From CAZKMM01 sp964592965 (GTDB lineage: Bacteria > RBG-13-61-14 > DRUE01), in NCBI GenBank assembly GCA_964592965.1, contig CAZQJX010000066.1, positions 1 to 13,127 of the forward strand: 13,127 nt of DNA. The letters are read 5' to 3'. The notes under the pieces were generated by a model that was not told the origin of the DNA, ran no database searches, and saw only the letters and a program-made list of their open reading frames with translations. Shown piece by piece: positions 6,709 through 13,127 of this stretch. Every line of letters begins with the position of its first letter. The first letter of the stretch is position 1. The position numbers and the translations under genes were made by a program.

Positions 6709-6865
6709 CTATCAAACCCCTGCTTAAAATTGCGCTGAAAAAGAAGCTGTTATTCAGAAAATTTCTCAAAAAGCTTTTTAAAAAACAAAGAGCATAAAAA
6801 CAGAAAAATATCTTTATTATCTTTCTTGCTATTCATAAAAAAATCATATATATCTTATCAATGCT
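6709..6865 (+). other. AT-rich intergenic spacer between PBP1A and TrmJ genes
   Basis: These 157 bases hold no credible ORF and no credible terminator. The only notable items are a 12-base palindrome AAAAAGCTTTTT (6768-6779), a weak 5-bp hairpin (CTGAA/TTCAG, 6735-6757), and the promoter at its right end. Read-through from the PBP1A gene is therefore possible. Confidence 0.5.
6826..6854 (+). promoter_or_regulatory. Probable sigma-70 promoter for trmJ-GH31
   Basis: TTGCTA (6826-6831), a 17-base spacer and TATATC (6849-6854) match the consensus moderately. TATCTT at 6851-6856 is an alternative -10. Initiation would be near 6861, only about 5 bases before the TTG start at 6866. Confidence 0.5.
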
Positions 6866-7639
6866 TTGGCAGGAGCTAAAAAAGCACAGTTCCTCAAGCC
6901 TCTGGAAAATGTCCGCGTGGTTTTGGTGGAGACCAAGTTCAGCGGTAATCTTGGTCTGGTGGCAAGAATTATGAAGAATCTGGGATTTGAAGACCTTAGG
7001 CTGGTCAGACCAAGAGCAGAGCTTAACAAAGAAGCATACCAGCGAGCGGTTATTGCTGGTGATGTTCTTGACCGAGCTCAGATTTATGATGAGCTTTTCC
7101 CTGCTATTTGCGATTGCGGTCTTGTAATCGGCACGAGCAGACGGCACGGGGTCAAGCGAAAGAACATAATCAGCGCTGAGAAGATGGCAGAGCTGGTTGT
7201 GCCTGTGCTTAATGTGAACAAAGTTGCCATCCTCTTTGGCTCAGAAGATGTGGGCTTGACCAACGAGGATATAAAATATTGCCAGTGGGTGGTGGGAATC
7301 CATCCCGGAACCGAATATGAATCTTTGAGTTTAAGCCATGCGGTTGCTATTGTTTTATGGGAGATAAACTCTGCCCTTCGCCTGCCCAAAGAGAGCGAGC
7401 GCAGGCTGGCAAGTGCTGAGGAGCTGGAAAGAATGTATAATCATCTTGAAGAGGTGCTCTGCGAGATTAAATTCATTGAACCGGGCGACCCGAGAAGAAT
7501 GCTTTTAAGCTTTCGTGCCCTGTTTAATCGGGCTATGCTTTCACCAAGAGAGGTAAAAATGATTCGGGGAGTTCTCAGGCAGATAAGGTGGCGAATAGAA
7601 CAGGAAAAGAAAAAGAATTTAAAAGGAGGTGGGAAATGA
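6866..7639 (+). CDS. trmJ: TrmJ-like tRNA/rRNA 2'-O-methyltransferase (SpoU/TrmH superfamily)
   Basis: This SPOUT-fold methyltransferase uses S-adenosylmethionine to methylate a ribose 2'-OH. TrmJ acts on nucleotide 32 of tRNAs. The protein has 257 residues. Motif 1 is VETKFSGNLGLVARIMKNLGF (about 21-41). The knot motifs are AILFGSEDVGLTNEDI (about 121-136) and YESLSLSHAVAIVLWEI (about 151-167). A C-terminal helical tail (RALFNRAMLSPREVKMIRGVL, about 217-237) is characteristic of TrmJ. The usual SLNL of the knot is SLSL here (S155). The only workable start is TTG 6866; no in-frame ATG or GTG occurs between the upstream stop and motif 1, and there is no Shine-Dalgarno. An ATG at 6861 is in another frame. 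The stop overlaps the next gene (ATGA). Substrate specificity is inferred from family. Confidence 0.87.
   Translation: MAGAKKAQFLKPLENVRVVLVETKFSGNLGLVARIMKNLGFEDLRLVRPRAELNKEAYQRAVIAGDVLDRAQIYDELFPAICDCGLVIGTSRRHGVKRKNIISAEKMAELVVPVLNVNKVAILFGSEDVGLTNEDIKYCQWVVGIHPGTEYESLSLSHAVAIVLWEINSALRLPKESERRLASAEELERMYNHLEEVLCEIKFIEPGDPRRMLLSFRALFNRAMLSPREVKMIRGVLRQIRWRIEQEKKKNLKGGGK
7623..7630 (+). promoter_or_regulatory. Shine-Dalgarno site deciding the GH31 start
   Basis: AAGGAGGT (7623-7630), a full match to the anti-Shine-Dalgarno, lies 5 bases before ATG 7636. It sits inside the last codons of trmJ. It favours ATG 7636 over the in-frame GTG at 7588, which would add 16 charged residues ahead of the signal peptide. 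Confidence 0.9.
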
Positions 7640-10095
7640 AGCTGAAAAAATCTCTGCTCATTTTGCTTTTAGCTTTTGGACTTTTGCTCTCTTTTTCTGC
7701 AAGCTCATCTTCTTTAGGAAAATTCATTGATATGCAAAAGCAAAATGACGGAGTGATGCTCAGGTTTGAGCACGGTCTGATGAAAATCAGTAAGTTAACA
7801 GATGCGATAATCAGAGTAAGAGCAACTGATAAAGATGCATTTGAGCCAGATGAGTCCTTTGCCATTTGGGAAAAAGCTCCCCGGCAAAAGCCCATCAAAA
7901 TAAAAGAGAGCCACTCTGAGCTTATCTTCCAGACCGGGCTTATAAAAGGAAAAATATCCAAGCAAAATGGAGCTATCTCTGTTTATGAAATCTCTGGAAG
8001 ATTATTAATGGCAGAGCCTGAAGAAGGCGGGATATTCTTTGAGAGTCATAAGCCCAAAATCATTCGCAAAATTCTTGATGGCGAGCATTATTATGGATTT
8101 GGTGAAAAAACCGGTCCCTTTGATAAAAAGGGCGAAAAAATGATTATGTGGAACACTGACCAGATATATAACACTCATACAGACCCTATTTATCAATCTC
8201 ATCCGTTTTATCTGGTACTTAAATCAGGCGCTTCTTATGGCATCTTTTATGATAATACCTACCGCTCAGTGTTTGATGTTGGAGCGAGCAGGTCCGAGCG
8301 ACTTGTATATAAAGCAGACGGTGGAGAGGTGAATTATTATTTCATCTATGGACCCGAGCCAAAAAAGGTTATTGAACGCTACTCGTCTTTGGTGGGAAGA
8401 TACCCAATTCCACCGCTCTGGGCAATTGGGTATCATCAGTGCAGGTATAGTTATCGCAACGAGCATAAGGTGCGCAGAATTGCCAATAAATTCAGAAAAT
8501 ACCAAATCCCCTGCGATTGCATCTACCTTGATATTCACTACCTTGATAACTACAAAGTTTTCACATTTCACCCCCAGCGATTTCCTGAGCCAAAAAAACT
8601 TTTAGATGAGCTGGAAGCTATGGGATTTAAAACCATCGCTATTATTGACCCAGGAGTAAAAATTGAGCCCGGATATTTTGTCTATGAGCAGGGGATTAAG
8701 GGTGATTATTTTGTCCGAGATAAAAACGGTGGATATTTCAAAGCAAGGGTGTGGCCGGGTGATGTTTACTTTCCTGATTTTCTCCGTCCTGAAGTCCGCA
8801 GGTGGTGGGGAGATTTGCATAAAATCCTGATTGATGCTGGTGTTGACGGCATCTGGAATGATATGAATGAACCTGCTGGCTGGGTTAAGGACATAAGGCT
8901 GGGAAGCCTGATGGTTCCTTTTGGCAAGCCCAACTGGCTGGATATGGTTCACGGCGAAAAAGATAATCCTGTCCCGCACGCCAAAATCCACAATGTTTAT
9001 GCGCTCCTTGAAGCACAGGCTACTTATGATGGATTAAAGAGGCATCTTTCAGGAAAAAGACCTTTTATGATTTCAAGAGCAGGCTACCCGGGCATTCAGC
9101 GCTATTCATCTATATGGACAGGGGATAATTTTGCTAACTGGCGCCAGCTAAAAATGACGCCGGCAATGCTATTAAATATGGGCATAAGCGGGCTGGTGAT
9201 GGTTGGAGCGGATATCGGTGGATTTACAGGTGTGCCGAGCGGTGAGCTTTACATTCGCTGGCTACAGCAGGGAGTGTTTTATCCTTTCTGCCGGACCCAT
9301 ACTGCTGTTTATCATCCCTCTCAAGACCCATTTTCTTATGGCAGAAAAGTTCGCGAAGCAAGCAAAAAAGCCATAGAGCTGAGATACAGGCTTCTTCCCT
9401 ATACATATAGCTACTTCCGGGTTGCTTATGAAAAAGGCTTGCCTGTTATGCGGGCACTTTTCCTGGAATTTCCTGATGATGAAAAAACTTATAACATCTC
9501 CAGCGAATTTATGTGGGGAGAATGGATTTTGGTTGCTCCGGTGATGAAAGAAAAAGCGAGTCAGTGGCGGATTTATCTTCCTCAAGGAAGTTGGTTTAAG
9601 TTTGAGAGCAGTGAAAAAATAGCTGGCGGAAAAGATATTATTTTGCCTGTGTCTTTGGACACCATACCCATTTTTGTCAAAGAAGGAGCAATTATTCCTC
9701 TGGCGCCTGTTATGAATTATACAGGCGAAAAACCCTGGGCTCCGCTTACTGTTCAGGTATATCCGTCTTCACAAAAGACCTGCTTTGAGCTTTATGAAGA
9801 TGATGGCAAAACACTTGCTTATGAAAAAGGCGAATACCTGAAAACCACCTACTGCCAGCAAAAGCGAGCTGAGGAGTTTGTGCTGGAAAAATCTGAAGGC
9901 AGGGGGAACTTCTCGCCTGTTAAAAGAGAGCTGGTGATTAAAATTTATGGGGCAGATGAGCCAAAAGAGGTCAACTACTTTTATTCTGGTCAAAGCTCAA
10001 AGCTTAATTATCAATATTTTGGTGGGGAGAGGATTCTTGAAATAAGACTTTCAGATACAAAAAAGGCTTTTAAAATTGTGGTGAAAGAAAAATAG
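7636..10095 (+). CDS. Secreted GH31 family glycoside hydrolase, probable alpha-glucosidase
   Basis: This enzyme hydrolyses terminal alpha-glucosidic (or alpha-xylosidic) bonds by a retaining mechanism. It has 819 residues. An N-terminal signal peptide (KLKK, then a hydrophobic stretch to about residue 23, with a probable signal peptidase I site near FSA/SSS) has no lipobox Cys, so the protein is exported as a soluble periplasmic or extracellular enzyme. The N-terminal beta domain (about 45-255) contains YYGFGEKTGPFDKKG. The TIM barrel has IYLDIHYLDNYKVFTF, the nucleophile D409 in WNDMNEP, the probable acid/base D497 in WTGDN, GADIGGFTG and FCRTH. C-terminal beta domains follow. Alpha-glucosidase is the default reading for this motif set; alpha-xylosidase or transglucosidase cannot be excluded. 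The start overlaps the trmJ stop by ATGA, so translation is probably coupled. It ends with tandem stops TAG TAA (10093-10098). Confidence 0.93.
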   Translation: MKLKKSLLILLLAFGLLLSFSASSSSLGKFIDMQKQNDGVMLRFEHGLMKISKLTDAIIRVRATDKDAFEPDESFAIWEKAPRQKPIKIKESHSELIFQTGLIKGKISKQNGAISVYEISGRLLMAEPEEGGIFFESHKPKIIRKILDGEHYYGFGEKTGPFDKKGEKMIMWNTDQIYNTHTDPIYQSHPFYLVLKSGASYGIFYDNTYRSVFDVGASRSERLVYKADGGEVNYYFIYGPEPKKVIERYSSLVGRYPIPPLWAIGYHQCRYSYRNEHKVRRIANKFRKYQIPCDCIYLDIHYLDNYKVFTFHPQRFPEPKKLLDELEAMGFKTIAIIDPGVKIEPGYFVYEQGIKGDYFVRDKNGGYFKARVWPGDVYFPDFLRPEVRRWWGDLHKILIDAGVDGIWNDMNEPAGWVKDIRLGSLMVPFGKPNWLDMVHGEKDNPVPHAKIHNVYALLEAQATYDGLKRHLSGKRPFMISRAGYPGIQRYSSIWTGDNFANWRQLKMTPAMLLNMGISGLVMVGADIGGFTGVPSGELYIRWLQQGVFYPFCRTHTAVYHPSQDPFSYGRKVREASKKAIELRYRLLPYTYSYFRVAYEKGLPVMRALFLEFPDDEKTYNISSEFMWGEWILVAPVMKEKASQWRIYLPQGSWFKFESSEKIAGGKDIILPVSLDTIPIFVKEGAIIPLAPVMNYTGEKPWAPLTVQVYPSSQKTCFELYEDDGKTLAYEKGEYLKTTYCQQKRAEEFVLEKSEGRGNFSPVKRELVIKIYGADEPKEVNYFYSGQSSKLNYQYFGGERILEIRLSDTKKAFKIVVKEK

Positions 10096-10124
10096 TAAAT
10101 TCAGCTAAAATTGATAAAAAATAA

Positions 10125-10154
10125 CGGGCGGAGCCTTTGTTCAAGCTCCGCCCG
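10125..10154. terminator. Convergent intrinsic terminator between GH31 and pilY1
   Basis: A perfect 10-bp GC-rich stem CGGGCGGAGC/GCTCCGCCCG (10125-10134/10145-10154) closes a 10-base loop. Read on the minus strand it is followed by TTATTTTTTATCAA, a strong U-tract, so it terminates the PilY1 transcript well. On the plus strand the hairpin is followed only by CATTCTCTTTT, so it should be a weaker terminator for trmJ-GH31. Confidence 0.87.
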
Positions 10155-10175
10155 CATTCTCTTTTAAAACCAGCC

Positions 10176-13127
10176 TTACCTAACCCACCAGTAGTAGAAT
10201 CCACGGAAGCTCTCTTTCGGCTGAGGTTCAAACTTGAACTCTCCGGTAGTAACATCAAATTGCACGAGCACATTTCCTATTATATTCATACTTACGAACC
10301 CTTCCTGAGGAATTCTTCGCACCATTCCTGAGCTAGTAGCTAATGCACCTTCACCTGTAGCATAATTCACACCCCACTTATAAGTGGTTCCGGGAGCGCA
10401 GGGGTTGGTGATGTCATAAGGATTATAAGTTAAGAAGTAAACCACACCTTTATAGATTCTAGGAGCGGAAATCAACTTTTCACCGGGCTCAAGCTCAATG
10501 GGCCAGCCAGAATCCTCACCGGTGCGACCCACCCAGATATCTGCATAGGTGCATTCATTAATAGCATCACGGTCAAGGAGAGCAAATACATAGTTCCTGC
10601 GGGTCTGGTCAAGTGCCTCTAGCTTATCTTCAACATGTCCTGTTCCTACATAGACAATGTATCCTTCGCCGTGAGGTGCCATAGTGAACTCAGGTCTGTA
10701 AAGAATGGGTCTGCGTTTGTCAGGATTTACACAGTTGGGCTGTCTCTTGCCATATTCGTTTAAGTCGCCATCGCAGGAAGCGGAAATATATCCTGGTGGT
10801 GAGGGCGGGATATTATCATAGCCTTTATCACCGGTATCAAAGAACAGGCAGATGCCCCAATTTTCTGGGTCTGGGTCGTGAATGTTAATCTTCCAGACCC
10901 TGCCTTCAAAGTCTCCGAAATAGCCCCAATCTGGTGAACCATCATTATCTATATCCACCAAGAATACATCGCCTGGAACCTGGTTCATATTTTTATCTTT
11001 TTTATCACAACTTTCATAAGTTTCTGGAGTGACCAGCTCACCCGGACCTATGTCGCATTTTTGTCCAATTGAAGGCACGGGAATAACTTTAACAGTCTCG
11101 CCGGTATCCAAATCAACAAAGTATAACCAAGAACCCATATTAGGCGTTCCTGAAAAGCCGTTGGGGTCTTTACCACCGCCAAAAACCATTACTGCTCTGG
11201 TGCCAAACTCCTCACCCTCTGGTTGATAATTTACTTCTGCTAATCTCGGCGTGCTCCAGCTATTTCCTAAAATAGAGTCAAATGGGTCAGATGGCACATC
11301 CGGGTCAGTAAATTCCCACCTAACAGTGACATCATCTCCTGCTTGACCAAAAACAGTTGATGCATCAGTTACATCCAGAGAGAGGTAAACAGGACCACCA
11401 TCTCTTAAACCAGAGAAAAGCAGTATTCGCCAGCACCATCCTTCATCCATATCGCACCAGGCAACATCTGGCACATTATCCATATGCGTTCTCATTGCAG
11501 CCACAACTGGGTCGCCATCAACAAAAATCTCCTGCTGACCCTGCCTGAGCAGATAAAGTTTGGAGAGAAGTTGATTAGGTATGTAGGCAAACGCCTCTTC
11601 CATTGGCAGACGCTCGCCATCTCCATCCGGGTCTTCAACAAAGAAGGCATGAAGCATTCCATCAAGTGCTCCTACATAGGCGATTTGAGGGAGATTTGAA
11701 TATTGCTGAACAAATGCCTGATAGGTATCATCATTCGGAAATGCATAAGGAATAGGTGGTATAACTATTCTCGGTTTGGAATGGTAAATGGCACCGAGGC
11801 GCCAGGTCCTCGGCGTCTCGTCTGCATCAAGATAGGTGGCGTTTTCATCTCCGCGAATGAAATCTATCAGGATAGAAGCATCGGTTGTGTCAACATCGCC
11901 ATCTAGGTCTTGGTCCACCTGCTCATTTGCAAACAGATAGTCATAAAGCACGGAAGCATTATTGCTGGCAAAATCCACCTTTTCCCATTTATTATCGGAA
12001 TCGTTATAAATGCTGGTAAAGATTTGACGAGTATTTGGGTCACGAGTATTCAAAACTTCTCCAGCATCGTAAGTGGATTCCACTGTTATGCTTGCGCCTT
12101 CCTGCTCCTCTAAATCTGGCGGAGCTTCTGCTAGCTTTAAATGCCCTCTCCACAAATAGTCCTCTGCCACCACCTCAAAGTATCCCGCAATTCCATAATC
12201 ATAATTAGGACTTAAAACAGGCGGAGATAAAGTATAACTACCTTCCAAAATTTTACTCATAATCCAGTTAAGAGCTGCGATTAAGTCCTGCTCGGAGTTA
12301 GCATAAAGCGGGTCTGTAAGGTCGCCGATTTCATTAGGAATATCAGAAGCATCTGCCATATTCTCCAGCATCTGCATAGCAAATGTATCAGCTCCTGATG
12401 CGGTCTGAAGGGCAAAACCTATTAAATAAACCTTGGTCGGAAGCCAATCGCCCTGCTCGTAAGTGCCTATTACTGAGCTCGGGTCAACAAAGTAGCGAAT
12501 ATATTTGGTCTGTACCGCAGAGACCTGATTCAATGTTTGAGTATCCCTAACTTCATAATAGCAATCCCTATCACCCATACAGGGCTCTCCTTCAGTTTGA
12601 CCACCGTCAGTAACGAAAATGATATTATTCCGTCTGCACTGATAGTAATAATATGGGTCATTGAGCAGGATATGACCGTTAAAATCCTGCATATCCCACC
12701 GGTCAGGGTCCCAATGATTATACATACTCGGATTGGTATCATGAGAATAAGGCGGATAGTATGGCACATATTCTGGGTCATCTATTTCACTTGGGTCAAA
12801 GTAATGGTTATAAAGATAGGTGAAAGCGTCTCTTAGCATTCCAGCAATAGGCGTTCCACCGCTCGGGTCATCTAAAATATTGAGAGTAGATTGAGGAACA
12901 CTGCCATCTCCAATAACACTATCACCGTTTTCATCTCTCACCGCAATAACTTCCTGCAGGTAGGCGTTATTAGTGCTTCCCTCACAGAGGTTCCAGACAA
13001 GGTTTCCACCCTTTGCTGGAAAGTCGCTGTCTGAATTATGGTTATCAAATATCATAAATCCGTAGCGGGCATTTTTATAAGTATCCATAATTCCGGACTG
13101 TTCCTTTGCCAGCTGAGTATAAGGCAG
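10176..13127 (-). CDS. pilY1: Type IV pilus adhesin/assembly protein PilY1 (PilC family), 5' end outside the window
   Basis: PilY1 sits at the pilus tip or cell surface and controls pilus extension/retraction and adhesion. The frame is open to the window edge (983 residues visible, LPYTQLAKEQSGIMDTYK... first), so the signal peptide and the start of the von Willebrand A domain are missing; the ATG at 13088 is internal. VWA-like elements are ARYGFMIFD and NNIIFVTDGG (about 167-176). A dockerin/EF-hand-like loop D-x-D-x-D-G-x-V-D-x2-D is at residues 405-416 (11880-11915), just before FIRGDE and WRLGAIYHSKP, the usual entry to the C-terminal beta-propeller (Neisseria_PilC domain). The propeller has a DxDxDGxxD calcium site, DIDNDGSPD, at 10929-10955, and a YVGTGH segment. 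Several Cys pairs suit an exported protein. Minor pilin genes would be expected next to it outside the window. Confidence 0.9.
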   Translation of the reverse strand: MPYTQLAKEQSGIMDTYKNARYGFMIFDNHNSDSDFPAKGGNLVWNLCEGSTNNAYLQEVIAVRDENGDSVIGDGSVPQSTLNILDDPSGGTPIAGMLRDAFTYLYNHYFDPSEIDDPEYVPYYPPYSHDTNPSMYNHWDPDRWDMQDFNGHILLNDPYYYYQCRRNNIIFVTDGGQTEGEPCMGDRDCYYEVRDTQTLNQVSAVQTKYIRYFVDPSSVIGTYEQGDWLPTKVYLIGFALQTASGADTFAMQMLENMADASDIPNEIGDLTDPLYANSEQDLIAALNWIMSKILEGSYTLSPPVLSPNYDYGIAGYFEVVAEDYLWRGHLKLAEAPPDLEEQEGASITVESTYDAGEVLNTRDPNTRQIFTSIYNDSDNKWEKVDFASNNASVLYDYLFANEQVDQDLDGDVDTTDASILIDFIRGDENATYLDADETPRTWRLGAIYHSKPRIVIPPIPYAFPNDDTYQAFVQQYSNLPQIAYVGALDGMLHAFFVEDPDGDGERLPMEEAFAYIPNQLLSKLYLLRQGQQEIFVDGDPVVAAMRTHMDNVPDVAWCDMDEGWCWRILLFSGLRDGGPVYLSLDVTDASTVFGQAGDDVTVRWEFTDPDVPSDPFDSILGNSWSTPRLAEVNYQPEGEEFGTRAVMVFGGGKDPNGFSGTPNMGSWLYFVDLDTGETVKVIPVPSIGQKCDIGPGELVTPETYESCDKKDKNMNQVPGDVFLVDIDNDGSPDWGYFGDFEGRVWKINIHDPDPENWGICLFFDTGDKGYDNIPPSPPGYISASCDGDLNEYGKRQPNCVNPDKRRPILYRPEFTMAPHGEGYIVYVGTGHVEDKLEALDQTRRNYVFALLDRDAINECTYADIWVGRTGEDSGWPIELEPGEKLISAPRIYKGVVYFLTYNPYDITNPCAPGTTYKWGVNYATGEGALATSSGMVRRIPQEGFVSMNIIGNVLVQFDVTTGEFKFEPQPKESFRGFYYWWVR

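Noticed and set aside
6768..6779. Palindrome AAAAAGCTTTTT as a terminator for PBP1A.
   Set aside because: The two-base centre leaves no room for a loop and the remaining A-T stem would be unstable. No U-tract follows.
7588..7635. GTG 7588 as the GH31 start.
   Set aside because: It would add 16 highly charged residues ahead of the signal peptide and lacks a Shine-Dalgarno. ATG 7636 has a perfect one.
12537..12836. Plus-strand open frame of 99 codons opposite pilY1.
   Set aside because: It lies antisense to a conserved part of PilY1, has no ribosome site and is Ile-rich because of the opposite strand's codons.
1..13127. Search for CRISPR arrays, insertion sequences, phage or defence genes.
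   Set aside because: No regularly spaced repeats, transposase motifs or terminal inverted repeats were seen. The window is housekeeping chromosome plus a pilus gene.

Overview
The window reads as ordinary bacterial chromosome from a diderm (Gram-negative-type) bacterium. Housekeeping genes dominate, coding density is high, and intergenic DNA is very AT-rich. The diderm inference rests on a PilY1-type type IV pilus protein and on an OB-domain class A penicillin-binding protein of the PBP1A type. RNase HIII together with a primary sigma factor carrying a long non-conserved insert does not pin down a phylum. A deeply branching or uncultured lineage is possible, but I cannot place it from sequence alone.

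Layout, left to right. (1) 1-114 is the last 37 codons of a plus-strand gene, probably dnaG, directly ahead of rpoD (140-1909) in the classic primase/sigma-70 arrangement. (2) A tRNA with anticodon CAT (1946-2018) has its own promoter overlapping the rpoD stop codon and a strong intrinsic terminator (2071-2096). (3) A two-gene unit follows immediately: a coiled-coil C4 zinc-ribbon protein of the DUF164 family (2122-2856) and RNase HIII (2859-3731). (4) A 277-base spacer (3732-4008) holds two good sigma-70 promoters flanking a long-range inverted repeat. The second promoter abuts the start of the PBP1A gene (4015-6708). (5) After a 157-base AT-rich spacer with another promoter come a TrmJ-like 2'-O-methyltransferase (6866-7639) and, overlapping it by ATGA, a secreted GH31 alpha-glucosidase (7636-10095). 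(6) A convergent terminator (10125-10154) separates these from a minus-strand PilY1 gene (10176 to beyond 13127) whose 5' end lies outside the window.

Functionally, the left part combines replication priming, transcription initiation, translation (tRNA) and RNA:DNA hybrid removal. The middle is cell-wall synthesis. The right part combines tRNA modification, extracytoplasmic alpha-glucan hydrolysis and pilus biogenesis/adhesion. No mobile element, CRISPR array, phage gene or defence system is visible. The least explained parts are the PBP1A upstream region (promoter, 16-bp long-range stem, second promoter) and a pattern in which PBP1A and TrmJ both start without a Shine-Dalgarno sequence 11 nt after a -10 box. 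That pattern points to leaderless or nearly leaderless mRNAs, whereas rpoD, the DUF164 gene and the GH31 gene have strong Shine-Dalgarno sites.
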